Below are positions 1 through 9,094 of a stretch of DNA of 64,000 bases, one piece after another (within the stretch, counting starts at the first letter, position 1; every line of letters begins with the position of its first letter). A model generated the notes under the pieces. The model did no database searches, was not told where the DNA came from, and was given only the letters and a program-made list of their open reading frames with translations. The translations under genes and the position numbers were made by a program. The stretch lies in contig OZ241330.1 in the NCBI GenBank assembly GCA_965200045.1, positions 1,426,001 through 1,490,000 on the forward strand, written 5' to 3'. Origin of the DNA: Bin25 sp026709415 (lineage in GTDB: Bacteria; Bacteroidota; Bacteroidia; Flavobacteriales; Flavobacteriaceae).

Positions 1-282
1 AATCGGAATAAAAAACAGACAAATAATGACCATCGCGATAGGAAGTCCAAAATAGAATTGGACAAAACCCATCCCATCATGATAGGCTTGACCTGGTGTG
101 GATAAAAAAGTGATGGCACTAGCTTGAGTGGCCATCACCGATAAACCTACTGTCCACCATCGAGCCGAGTTTCCAGCCTTTAAATAATCCGAAATATCTC
201 TATGAAAACGGTTTTTCCATATCCCAAAACCAACAATAAAACCAATGGTGCCCAATAGAACAACCCAATCTAAAACAGACAC
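1..282 (-). CDS. Sodium:solute symporter family protein, N-terminal part (runs off the window)
   Basis: Reading the complement from a GTG at 282 gives about 94 residues starting VSVLDWVVLLGTIGF, a first membrane helix, then a short basic loop (WKNRFHRDISDYLKAG) and a second hydrophobic stretch with SARWWTVGLSVMATQAS. This is the typical start of SSS-family symporters, where the second segment forms the substrate and Na+ site. No ATG is in frame close upstream, so GTG 282 is a guess and TTG 321 is an alternative. It lies just downstream of the PIG-L deacetylase gene on the same strand; in Bacteroidota a large PIG-L deacetylase and an SSS symporter are often adjacent, so the symporter may import what the deacetylase releases (inference). 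Confidence 0.7.
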   Translation of the reverse strand, partial: MSVLDWVVLLGTIGFIVGFGIWKNRFHRDISDYLKAGNSARWWTVGLSVMATQASAITFLSTPGQAYHDGMGFVQFYFGLPIAMVIICLFFIPI

Positions 283-354
283 TAGGTATAGATATTCATA
301 AACACATAAAACCCTACCCAATAAACAAGATTGAAAAAAATCAATAAAAAGTAG

Positions 355-2835
355 TTAATCTTTCTCATGTCCCAAAGAAATCAAGTTAGCAAAAAGACGA
401 TAGGCTCCTGCGACTCCATGGGGAAGTAATCGAAAAAAACTAATCCCTGTATATATTATTTTCCCTTGGTAGTAATCAGCAATCAATAAACTTCCCTTTA
501 CAGGCTGTTCTTCAGGATCATTCATGCTCAAAATGGGTTGAAAACTTTCATCCCAATTGGAGGCAAAGTACAATCCTCTTTCTTGAATCCAATGGTCAAA
601 ATCAGATTTGGTAATCTTGTTAGGATGGTGTAATACAGAATGAGTATCATCAATAAATTCAACGGGGGAGTTTTCGTCAGTGACTCGTAATCTTGATAAT
701 TGCAATCGCATGGGGGTTATCTGTGAAGCTTGAAGGTTTCTTGAAGTGTTATATTGAATAATGAGGGTCCCTCCATTTTTGGCATACTCCCAAAGCATTT
801 TACTTTTTTGAGCCATAGACTCTTCAACGTTGAAGGCTCTAATACCAACCACTATCGTTTTATATTTTTCAATATCGCTTAATTCGATTTGATCAATATC
901 GTATTGATCTACTTGAATACCTACACTTCGAAGTGATGCAGGAATTTCGTCACCGGCCCCATTGATGTACCCAATGGTTTTGACGGTAGTTTTAAAATCA
1001 AGATGAGTCGCCTTGGAAAGACTCGGATCGACTTGATAATGACGAGCGATGTGGGGGTAATCAATAACGGTCATTTGGTGATTGAGTATTTCTCCCTGAC
1101 TGGTTTCGATGACGGCTTGGAAATAATCACTTTTAAACTCTTTAGGGGGCTTGACTGTAAACGAAAAAAGTTTTGGCTGGCTAGGTTGATCGATGGAAAC
1201 CAGATGATGATTTGGAGTTATTTCCCAACCATTAGGAGAGTCAATGGACAGATTTCCTTGAAAATTTGGCCCATGGGATGTCACTTGAATATTAATTTGA
1301 TGGGATTGGTTATTACTGAATAGATAAGAAGATTGATCAAATCCAAAAGTGGCTTGTGGAACAACTTGAAAGCGTTCAACAACTTCTCCTTTAACAGGAT
1401 CGTTGGTTCGGTATTTCAATGATTCTTCAAATTCAATCATTACACCATCAATTTCAAAAGAAAAAACCGCTTTTATTTTTTCAGGTGTATCGGGCAGATG
1501 TTGAATCGATTGATCTTTTACGGTATAGTTGGCCTCATCTTTTTTTTCTAATAACCAAAAAGGAGTTGTCAGAAAATCATCAAGTGTTAAATCGTGTCGA
1601 CTTGAATAAGAATCATATTTCTCTATGGCTTGCTTGATTACGAGCTTGGTTTGACCAATATCAATAGAATTCAGTTTAATGGATAAAGGACCTAAATTGA
1701 CCACATTCAACGCAACTTGCAATAGCTCATGAGGAATTCCAAATGGTTTTGACGTATTGTATTGTAATTCCAGGCCAATAGCGGCTTTAATAATTTCTTT
1801 GAGTTTATTAGATTGTTCTAATAGCAACTCTTGATCGTTTAATTGAAGAACCAAACGATACACTTTCAAGAGATCGGGGACACTTTTATAGGGCGCTTTA
1901 AAATCGTATTGATCGAGGATATCTTCCATCAATTGAGCGATGGAAGCTCCGCCATCGATTCGATTCCATGAAGTATCAATGCCATCAAACACATCATTGG
2001 TTGGTTCATCTCCACGAATGAGTTCAAAGTATTCAGTTCGTGGACCATATGTGGGTGAACTCCCAAATCCCTGAGATTTATGTTGACTTCGACTTCGGGC
2101 CGCAATTTCTGAATTGGTTAAGCCAGTGAGGGGGTCATGCAACCCAACTTCTAGTGGTATCACATTTTTTTGTTCCATAGCCTTTTCAAAGTTTTCACGA
2201 CTACCATAAAACCACCAGGAGGTATTATGGAATAATCTTCTTGGTTTCCAATAATTTTTATAGATTCCCAAGGAATCATTGTTTAACAGATCAAATGCTT
2301 CAAGGCTTAGTAATGAAGCGGCCGTGTGATGACCATGTGTTCTTCCTCTTTGATGATCAAAACGATTGATGATGATATCAGGTCGGAAGTGATTGATGAC
2401 CTCCAAGGTTTGATCAAGGAGCATATTCTTCCCCCAAATGGAAAAGGTTTCTTCAGAAGATTTGGAATAACCAAAATCGATGGCTGTCGAAAAAAATTGT
2501 TTTCCACCATCAATTTTTCTAGCTTCCATCAATTCATAAGTGCGAATCAATCCCAATTCATCCCTTAACTCAGGACCGATTAAATTCTGTCCGCCGCCGC
2601 CCCTAGTGAGTGAAATATAGGCTATTTCAGCATTTCTAAAGTTAGAAAAATAAGAAATGACCGTTGTGTTTTCATCATCTGGATGAGCAGCTACGTAAAG
2701 AACCTTTCCTAGAAAGTTAAATTTCTGTAATTTCTTATAGATATCGATGCTGCTTTGAGCATTTGAAGAAGTAGAGACCACATACATCAATGGAAATAAA
2801 AGCCATAATCCCCAATGGGGAAATTTAAGTCGCAT
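355..2835 (-). CDS. Secreted PIG-L (LmbE-like) family deacetylase, large form
   Basis: A protein of about 826 residues. After a hydrophobic leader (MRLKFPHWGLWLLFPLMYVV...SNAQ) it has the zinc-binding AHPDDE motif of PIG-L/LmbE N-acetyl-sugar deacetylases, the GGGGQNLIGPELRDELG strand-helix and a later HGHHTAAS metal-ligand segment. The remaining ~600 residues look like beta-sandwich and a C-terminal glutamine-amidotransferase-like fold (TLIIQYNTSRN). An upstream ATG at 2868 would add 11 residues in front of the leader and overlap maf by 8 bp; I chose 2835 because it gives a clean signal peptide. It is probably exported and acts on N-acetylated glycoconjugates, with the symporter at 1-282 downstream. 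Family is secure, substrate unknown. Confidence 0.85.
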   Translation of the reverse strand: MRLKFPHWGLWLLFPLMYVVSTSSNAQSSIDIYKKLQKFNFLGKVLYVAAHPDDENTTVISYFSNFRNAEIAYISLTRGGGGQNLIGPELRDELGLIRTYELMEARKIDGGKQFFSTAIDFGYSKSSEETFSIWGKNMLLDQTLEVINHFRPDIIINRFDHQRGRTHGHHTAASLLSLEAFDLLNNDSLGIYKNYWKPRRLFHNTSWWFYGSRENFEKAMEQKNVIPLEVGLHDPLTGLTNSEIAARSRSQHKSQGFGSSPTYGPRTEYFELIRGDEPTNDVFDGIDTSWNRIDGGASIAQLMEDILDQYDFKAPYKSVPDLLKVYRLVLQLNDQELLLEQSNKLKEIIKAAIGLELQYNTSKPFGIPHELLQVALNVVNLGPLSIKLNSIDIGQTKLVIKQAIEKYDSYSSRHDLTLDDFLTTPFWLLEKKDEANYTVKDQSIQHLPDTPEKIKAVFSFEIDGVMIEFEESLKYRTNDPVKGEVVERFQVVPQATFGFDQSSYLFSNNQSHQINIQVTSHGPNFQGNLSIDSPNGWEITPNHHLVSIDQPSQPKLFSFTVKPPKEFKSDYFQAVIETSQGEILNHQMTVIDYPHIARHYQVDPSLSKATHLDFKTTVKTIGYINGAGDEIPASLRSVGIQVDQYDIDQIELSDIEKYKTIVVGIRAFNVEESMAQKSKMLWEYAKNGGTLIIQYNTSRNLQASQITPMRLQLSRLRVTDENSPVEFIDDTHSVLHHPNKITKSDFDHWIQERGLYFASNWDESFQPILSMNDPEEQPVKGSLLIADYYQGKIIYTGISFFRLLPHGVAGAYRLFANLISLGHEKD

Positions 2836-2860
2836 GTATAAATTCTTTGTTTGATTCAAG

Positions 2861-3460
2861 TTAGTCAAAATTATATTTTAAGGCATACTCTTTTAGTTTT
2901 TCATGCACTTGAGATAAAGGCAACCCCACCACATTGGTATAACTCCCTTTTATCCAATCGATTCCAATTAATCCAATCCATTCTTGGATACCATAACTCC
3001 CCGCCTTGTCAAAAGGACAGTGGTTTTGGACGTAGTACAAAATTTCATCTTTTTCTAGTTTTTTAAACTTAACTTCTGTAGACTGATGCAAAAAATCGAT
3101 TTTTTTATTCAATAAAAATCCCACACCTGTAATTACATGGTGAGTTCGATCACTTAACTGTTCTAACATTCTACAAGCTTGCTTTTCATTTTTAGGTTTT
3201 CCCAAACAGTTATGACCATCCCAAACAATCGTATCGGCCACTAGAATTAGATTTTGATCCGATGATAAGTTGATTAAACTATTGGCCTTTTGATAGACAA
3301 TATGCTCTACAATCTCTAAATCTTTGAGATGGGCTGAATACTGTTCATCAAAACGGGTATGGACGGATTTGAATTTTAATCTAGTTTGTTTTAAGAGTTG
3401 TTTTCTTCTGGGAGAATTAGAAGCCAATATCAGTTGGATAACCTTTTTGGTCATGGCCAT
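2861..3460 (-). CDS. maf: Maf-family nucleotide pyrophosphatase
   Basis: 199 residues, the usual Maf length. It opens with the diagnostic LILASNSPRRKQLL phosphate-binding motif, followed by FDEQYS, the ADTIVWDGHNCLGKPKN segment with the catalytic Asp, TGVGF, and the C-terminal DKAGSYGIQ and NVVGLPL motifs. Maf proteins hydrolyse dTTP/UTP or modified pyrimidine nucleotides to monophosphates and are implicated in septum control and nucleotide-pool cleaning. The gene starts only 4 bp after the stop of the kdsC-like gene and precedes the PIG-L gene, so the three are likely one minus-strand transcript. The exact nucleotide preference is not decided here. Confidence 0.92.
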   Translation of the reverse strand: MAMTKKVIQLILASNSPRRKQLLKQTRLKFKSVHTRFDEQYSAHLKDLEIVEHIVYQKANSLINLSSDQNLILVADTIVWDGHNCLGKPKNEKQACRMLEQLSDRTHHVITGVGFLLNKKIDFLHQSTEVKFKKLEKDEILYYVQNHCPFDKAGSYGIQEWIGLIGIDWIKGSYTNVVGLPLSQVHEKLKEYALKYNFD

Positions 3461-3464
3461 TAAA

Positions 3465-4010
3465 TTATTGACTCCAAAGGGTTGTTTTCCATGTTCTTTG
3501 TACTCTCATAACTCTTTCGATGATATCTCGAACACAACCTGAACCACCTACGAAAGGACTGACATAGTCAACAATTTCAAGGACATCTTCCACGGCATCT
3601 TTGGGACAAGAAGATAATCCAACGGCCTTTAAAAGTGGGATGTCGGGAACATCATCCCCCATGTAGACTACTTGTTCTAAATCAAGTTGAAGATCTTTGT
3701 TGATTTGACGAAACTTTTCCAGTTTACGGTGGATTCCTAGATGAACTTGGTGAACACCCAAATCGAGTAATCGTTTTCGACTTTCTTCATTAGTGCTTCC
3801 GCTGATGATGATGATTTTGTAATTATTCATCACAGCGGTTCTCAATCCATAACCGTCTCTGGTATGCATTAGACGAAGCATTTTATTTTCATGTGATATG
3901 ATGAATTTTCCATCAGTTAATACACCATCCATATCAAAAATGAAAGTATTGATGTCCTTGAAGCGTTGAATTAAATCAGGTTCTGATAACATAAATCTGG
4001 TGCTATTCAA
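3465..4010 (-). CDS. kdsC: 3-deoxy-D-manno-octulosonate 8-phosphate phosphatase (KdsC-like HAD)
   Basis: 181 residues, the size of tetrameric KdsC. HAD motif I is FDMDGVLTDG, motif II is the IIISGS segment, and motif III/IV is YMGDDVPDIPLL. The RDGYGLR stretch and the C-terminal GGSGCVRDIIE are typical of KdsC rather than of other HAD families. It should dephosphorylate Kdo-8-phosphate in lipopolysaccharide core synthesis, so it supports a Gram-negative host. It is first in the minus-strand run kdsC-maf-PIG-L-symporter, and nothing divergent lies within 290 bp upstream. Confidence 0.88.
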   Translation of the reverse strand: MNSTRFMLSEPDLIQRFKDINTFIFDMDGVLTDGKFIISHENKMLRLMHTRDGYGLRTAVMNNYKIIIISGSTNEESRKRLLDLGVHQVHLGIHRKLEKFRQINKDLQLDLEQVVYMGDDVPDIPLLKAVGLSSCPKDAVEDVLEIVDYVSPFVGGSGCVRDIIERVMRVQRTWKTTLWSQ

Positions 4011-4304
4011 ATTTCATCTCCAGCACCAAATGTAAAATTTATTAAGTCAATTTACTTAGCTTCATGTTGAATAATGCAAAAAATGGAGTAATTATTCGAA
4101 AGCTTGATTAAGCTTATATCTTATAATGTTCCCCTTTGGGGGAGAAGCACACCGAGGCGTTCGTAAATTGGACTCCTTTCACCCCATGCAACAGATTAAA
4201 TTAACATGGGGGCATGTTGCACTCGCGAGTTAAACATGGCGTTTCTATCAAAATCCAAAAATTATCACGGATTAGTCTCCAGTTTACACTAAATTTGTGG
4301 CCGT
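4011..4304. other. Divergent intergenic region with two short palindromes
   Basis: Separates the minus-strand kdsC operon from the plus-strand cytochrome biogenesis operon. It holds two adjacent inverted repeats: AACATG-GGGG-CATGTT (4203-4218) and the perfect 10-bp palindrome ACTCGCGAGT (4221-4230). They could be operator or stem-loop sequences for either operon; no coding sequence is visible. Confidence 0.35.
4290..4297 (+). promoter_or_regulatory. Bacteroidota -7 box (TAAATTTG) before the cytochrome biogenesis operon
   Basis: TAAATTTG fits the TAnnTTTG -7 consensus of the Bacteroidota primary sigma factor. It ends 7 bp before the ATG at 4305, so the transcript would have a very short leader. 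No clear TTTG -33 element is seen at the expected spacing. Confidence 0.35.
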
Positions 4305-4607
4305 ATGAAGTACGCCCCTTTTTATAAGCAACTGCTAAAAATTTACATTCAGAATTATTACTTATTACTGCCCATCAGTATCATTTTGATTTCTTGCCTT
4401 GGTGCTTTTGGGACACTCCTTCTATCGATGGAGGGGATGTCATTGATTAATGTTCTCCATTTATTACTAGTTGTTGTTTTGGCCATGATCTATTTAGTAG
4501 GAGTCATTGGTCAACTACCTAGAAAGCAATCTTTTTTCTTTTTATACTGGGGCGTCATTGCTGAGTTGATTTTAGTAATCTATCACTTTTTCACCTTTTC
4601 TGGATAG
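4305..4607 (+). CDS. Small polytopic membrane protein upstream of ccsBA
   Basis: 100 residues with three hydrophobic segments (about 18-40, 47-68 and 74-96) separated by short polar loops such as GQLPRKQSF. I do not recognise a named family. It sits 53 bp upstream of the cytochrome c biogenesis fusion on the same strand, so co-expression is likely. A role as a small accessory membrane protein of cytochrome maturation is only a positional inference. Confidence 0.6.
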   Translation: MKYAPFYKQLLKIYIQNYYLLLPISIILISCLGAFGTLLLSMEGMSLINVLHLLLVVVLAMIYLVGVIGQLPRKQSFFFLYWGVIAELILVIYHFFTFSG

Positions 4608-4660
4608 GCAAATCAAATGCTGTATTGCCCCATTGGGTTTTGTAATGCCATTTTGATTTT

Positions 4661-7600
4661 ATGAGAACTTTAAAAGCTATTATATTTTCAAATCGGTTGA
4701 CTGCCATGTTGTTCATTGTCTTTGCAACCGCATTGGCCTTTGGAACATTTATCGAAAGTTGGTATTCAACCCAAACTGCCAAAATTTGGATTTATAATGC
4801 CAAGTGGTTTGAGGCTCTATTCTTATTGTTTATTATCAACTTTTCTGGAAATATTTTTAAATACCGATTGCTAAGAAAAGAAAAGTGGGCCGTTCTTTTA
4901 CTGCACTTATCGTTTATCATCATCATTATTGGAGCTGGCGTTACTAGATATTTTGGCTATGAAGGTGTCATGCCTATTAGAGAAGGTCAAACTGAAAATC
5001 AATTTTTATCTGAAAAAACCTTTTTAACCATTCATATTGATGGAGAACTTAATGGGGAACCACTTCGCAAAATTTTAGAAAATCAAGTCATGTTTTCCGA
5101 ACATACCTCTAATTCATTGAGGTGGAAATCGAACTTCGGGGATCAAAAGTTCAAAATCGAATTATTGGATTATACCGAAGATGTGATGGAAGATTTAGTT
5201 TTGGATAACAAAGGCCATCGTTTTTTAAAACTGGTTGAATCTTCTACAGGTCAGCGACACAATCATTTTATAAAAGAAGGGGAAGTGTTAAGCGCTCACC
5301 ATTTGCTTTTTTCTTTTAATAAGATTCAAGAGGGAGCTATAAATATTCGTTTACAAGACGGACAATATTTTATCAACTCTCCTTTTCAGGGAACTATTTT
5401 TAGGATGATGGATCAACAAAGAGATTCCATTAGAATAAATAAAGAAGTCCCCCTCGCCTTTCGATCGCTTTATCAGATCGGTGACTTTGCCTTTGTCTTT
5501 CCCGAACCGGCTTTAAGAGGTCACGTTCAATATGTCAAAAATCTTACCCAAGAAGGACTTCCTTCTGCACTTTCTATAGAAATTGAGACGGCTGGTGAAT
5601 CTAAAACTGTTCAAATCATCGGTGGAAAAGGTTTTTCTGAAAATCCACAATTAGCTCAATTGGGGGGATTGGATTTTTATATCAATTATGGTTCAAAACT
5701 ATTGACACTCCCTTTTTCTTTGAAATTGTATGATTTCATTGCCGAAAAATATCCCGGAACAGAAAAGAGCTATTCATCTTTTAAGAGTAAAGTACAAGTC
5801 ATTGATCAAGAAAGTTTTGATTATGACATTTACATGAATCATGTTTTGGATCATCGTGGTTATCGTTTTTTCCAATCCTCTTTTGATCCTGATGAAGGGG
5901 GAACTATTTTATCTGTTAATCACGATTGGTGGGGAACTTATATCACCTATACGGGATATATATTATTGTATATCAGTTTAATGGGGATCTTTTTTATTGG
6001 TCATACGAGATTTAAAAATCAATCCAAATTACTCAATAGCCTGATCAAAAAAAGAAACGCTTTATTGGTTATTATTTCATTGGGGGTTTCATCTGCCATA
6101 TCTGCTCAAGACACGATTCATCAAAGAATGGATTATGATTCATTGATTCAAACGAGCATATTTGATGAAAAGCCAGCGAGTGAATTTGGAAAATTAGTCA
6201 TCCAAGATTTTGGTGGTCGTATGAAGCCCGCTAATACATTTTCATCTGAATTATTACGTAAAGTCACCAAATCGGATACCTACAAGAATATGAATGCCGA
6301 CCAAGTGATGCTTTCTATGATGTATAATCCATTACCATGGTATAACGTTCCGATGGTATCACTGAAAAGAGGTAACGATTCACTCAGAAAATCAATTGGT
6401 CTACCGACCGATGTCAAAAGGGCTTCATTACTTGACTTTTTTGATTCACAGGGCGAGTATAAAATTGCCCAGCAATTAGAACAGGCCTATCGCCGAGCCA
6501 CACCCAATCAATTTCAAAAGGATTTTATAGAAACCGATCGAAAAGTAAACCTTCTATACAGTGCTTTAGAGGGTCAGGTATATCGTATTTTTCCGATTCC
6601 AAATGATCAGAGCCAACGTTGGGTTTCTTATCCCGAATTATCCACCGTAAAATTTGAAACCAGAGATTCCATTTTTGTTAATAATATTTTGCCATTATAC
6701 ATGCAGGCCCTTAGAAGTGGAAAATCAACGGGGGATTATACCGAAGCCACAAGCTATTTGGATGGGATCAAAAACTTTCAAAAACGGTATGGAGCGGAAA
6801 TCATCCCGACAAGACAAAAAATTGAACTTGAAATTTTATACAATCGCATCGATATTTTTAAAAACTTATATCGCTACTATATTTATTTCGGGACCGTTCT
6901 ATTCCTTTTATTAATCTTTCAAATTTTCAAATCCAATAGGGCTACAAAAACCATTATCAAAGTTTTTGTTGGTATCATCATCGGATTATTGGCTATACAT
7001 ACATTAGGTTTAGTGGCCAGATGGATCCTTTCTGGGCATGCCCCTTGGTCTGATGCTTATGAATCGATGATTTATGTGGCATGGGCTACTCAACTATTTG
7101 GATTGCTATTTGGTAGAAAAAATGCTTTCGCCATCGCTGCTACTTCATTTGTGACGGGAATGATTTTGATGATTGCCCATTGGAATTGGATGGATCCGGC
7201 CATAGCCAATTTGGTTCCGGTCTTAAATAGCTACTGGCTGATGATACATGTGGCCATTATTGTTGCGTCGTATGGACCATTTTCACTCAGCATGATTATC
7301 GGAGCAGTAGTGCTTTTATTAATGTTATATGGTGGTGGAAAGAAGAAACAAAAGGTAAAAGATCAAATCAAAGAACTCACCATCATCAATGAACTTTCAT
7401 TGACTGTGGGATTGGTGATGTTAACGATAGGGAATTTTTTAGGAGGGATGTGGGCTAATGAAAGTTGGGGTCGATATTGGGGGTGGGATCCCAAGGAAAC
7501 TTGGGCTTTAATCAGTATCTTGATTTATGCTTTTGTAGTTCATATGCGCCTTGTTCCAACTTTGAAAGGGCCATGGCTCTTTAATTTGATGAGTGTTATG

Positions 7601-7777
7601 GCTTATGGAAGTATTTTGATGACCTATTTTGGCGTCAATTTTTATTTGGTTGGATTGCATTCATATGCTTCGGGGGATAAAATCATAACACCTGATTTTG
7701 TATATGTTGCCTTTTTTAGTGTAGCAACTCTAGGCCTTCTTTCTAAATGGCGTTCCAAAGCTCTATACAGCAATTAA
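4661..7777 (+). CDS. ccsA: Cytochrome c biogenesis fusion protein, ResB (CcsB) + CcsA domains
   Basis: 1038 residues, the length of fused CcsBA haem exporters/synthetases of system II. The N-terminal third is ResB-like, with early membrane helices (about 10-110), a large extracytoplasmic domain and a further helix near 430 (YITYTGYILLYISLMGIFFIG). The C-terminal third is CcsA-like, with many helices and the tryptophan-rich haem motif WGRYWGWDPKETW near residue 940. Flanking histidines (SGHAPWSDAYES, MIHVAIIVASY) fit haem-ligand positions. It should move haem to the periplasmic face and attach it to CXXCH apocytochromes. The ureohydrolase gene overlaps its end. Confidence 0.93.
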   Translation: MRTLKAIIFSNRLTAMLFIVFATALAFGTFIESWYSTQTAKIWIYNAKWFEALFLLFIINFSGNIFKYRLLRKEKWAVLLLHLSFIIIIIGAGVTRYFGYEGVMPIREGQTENQFLSEKTFLTIHIDGELNGEPLRKILENQVMFSEHTSNSLRWKSNFGDQKFKIELLDYTEDVMEDLVLDNKGHRFLKLVESSTGQRHNHFIKEGEVLSAHHLLFSFNKIQEGAINIRLQDGQYFINSPFQGTIFRMMDQQRDSIRINKEVPLAFRSLYQIGDFAFVFPEPALRGHVQYVKNLTQEGLPSALSIEIETAGESKTVQIIGGKGFSENPQLAQLGGLDFYINYGSKLLTLPFSLKLYDFIAEKYPGTEKSYSSFKSKVQVIDQESFDYDIYMNHVLDHRGYRFFQSSFDPDEGGTILSVNHDWWGTYITYTGYILLYISLMGIFFIGHTRFKNQSKLLNSLIKKRNALLVIISLGVSSAISAQDTIHQRMDYDSLIQTSIFDEKPASEFGKLVIQDFGGRMKPANTFSSELLRKVTKSDTYKNMNADQVMLSMMYNPLPWYNVPMVSLKRGNDSLRKSIGLPTDVKRASLLDFFDSQGEYKIAQQLEQAYRRATPNQFQKDFIETDRKVNLLYSALEGQVYRIFPIPNDQSQRWVSYPELSTVKFETRDSIFVNNILPLYMQALRSGKSTGDYTEATSYLDGIKNFQKRYGAEIIPTRQKIELEILYNRIDIFKNLYRYYIYFGTVLFLLLIFQIFKSNRATKTIIKVFVGIIIGLLAIHTLGLVARWILSGHAPWSDAYESMIYVAWATQLFGLLFGRKNAFAIAATSFVTGMILMIAHWNWMDPAIANLVPVLNSYWLMIHVAIIVASYGPFSLSMIIGAVVLLLMLYGGGKKKQKVKDQIKELTIINELSLTVGLVMLTIGNFLGGMWANESWGRYWGWDPKETWALISILIYAFVVHMRLVPTLKGPWLFNLMSVMAYGSILMTYFGVNFYLVGLHSYASGDKIITPDFVYVAFFSVATLGLLSKWRSKALYSN

Positions 7778-8760
7778 AGGAGTATTATTCTCTACCTTAT
7801 TTATCTATGGAAAGTATGGTGATATTAAAAAATCGATCCGATATTGGTGGTGCTAATCGAGGTTCGGATATGGGTATTGATGCTCTTGAAGTGGCCGCTA
7901 TCAATGCCGAAAATGATTTTTTTAATCGATTGCCTTATACCGAAATTGACACTCATAATGAAACTGTGTATAATAAGGTTCATAACACGTTTGCTAAAAG
8001 AATCGAGTTTGTCACTCAACAATGCCTCCGGGTAAAAATAGCGGTCGAAAACACGCTAAAAAACAATCAATTCCCATTGGTTTTATCTGGAGACCATTCT
8101 TCGGCCATTGGAACCATTGCAGGTATAAAATCAGCCTATCCCAATAAAAATATTGGGGTCATTTGGATTGATGCTCATGGAGATTTACATACGCCATGGA
8201 GTTCTCCTTCAGGCAATATTCATGGGATGGCCATGGCAGCGGCACTTGGATTAGAAAATAATAGGCATCCAAAAAATAGGGTTTCTAATCAAACCATCAA
8301 TTACTGGATGAAATTAAAGGGTTTGGGTGGTACTTCTCCAATGATCAACCCTAGAAATCTCATATATTTTGGTATTCGGTCTATTGAACCAGAAGAAAAA
8401 CTTTTAATCGAGCAGGAAAAAATTGTTTGTTTTCCAGTTCATGAAGTTCGGTGTCGTTCGATTAAAGAATGTTTAAGAGAAGCAACCAATCAACTATCAT
8501 CTGTTGACTTCATTTATGTTTCTTTTGATGTTGATGCCTTGGATTCCGACTTGGTATCTGATGGAACGGGTACACCAGTTTCAAAAGGATTTGATGCGCA
8601 GGAGATGATTGATTTAATCAAAGGATTTTTCAAAACCAAAATGGTTATTGCGCTTGAAATTTGTGAAGTGAATCCATTATTGGATACGAAAGGAAATTCT
8701 ATGGCTGATTCAACGTTTGAAATCATCAATCAGATTTTTCCTAAATCAGGCTGTTCCTAG
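7747..8760 (+). CDS. Arginase/formimidoylglutamase-type ureohydrolase
   Basis: 337 residues with all ureohydrolase metal motifs: GDHSSAIG (first Mn-binding His), DAHGDLHTP (DxHxD), GNIHGMA, and FDVDALDSD (DxD), then GTPVSKGF and the EICEVNP segment. The enzyme hydrolyses a guanidino or formimidoyl substrate (arginine to ornithine and urea, or formiminoglutamate to glutamate and formamide). No hut or arginine-pathway gene is nearby to decide between these. The ATG at 7747 overlaps ccsBA by 31 bp; ATG 7807 (MESMVILKNRSDIGGANRG) is a good alternative because family homology begins around there. Confidence 0.87.
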   Translation: MAFQSSIQQLKEYYSLPYLSMESMVILKNRSDIGGANRGSDMGIDALEVAAINAENDFFNRLPYTEIDTHNETVYNKVHNTFAKRIEFVTQQCLRVKIAVENTLKNNQFPLVLSGDHSSAIGTIAGIKSAYPNKNIGVIWIDAHGDLHTPWSSPSGNIHGMAMAAALGLENNRHPKNRVSNQTINYWMKLKGLGGTSPMINPRNLIYFGIRSIEPEEKLLIEQEKIVCFPVHEVRCRSIKECLREATNQLSSVDFIYVSFDVDALDSDLVSDGTGTPVSKGFDAQEMIDLIKGFFKTKMVIALEICEVNPLLDTKGNSMADSTFEIINQIFPKSGCS

Positions 8761-9094
8761 TTTGTTACTAGATTCAAAACGCTAGTAAAACCAGTTTACC
8801 ATATTTACCCCCATAGTGAGATTAGAATTCAACGGTTAAGAGGAAATTTTGAATCATAGGTGTATTTCATTCATCTCACTTGATCTCTTGAAGGTTTTAG
8901 AAGGCTCCTATTTTGGGGGAATCCTTACACTTTCTAATCTATGCCATTTATCATCAGTGGCTATTTTATGGGTCATAGATGCGTTATCGAGGCAAAAGGG
9001 AAATCTTTAGAAGAGTTAGAATTCCAATGAATCAAACAATAAGACTAGGGTACTATGAAAAGCCATTGTAATCATTTTTCAATAAAATTAAAGA
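8761..9094. other. Intergenic region, 334 bp, with a motif repeated at 12.9 kb
   Basis: No coding sequence recognised. The stretch 8905-8929 (core CTCCTATTTT-GGGGGAA) recurs nearly unchanged and in the same direction at 12935-12958, so the two copies bracket the large GH94-like gene. Function unknown. Confidence 0.4.
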
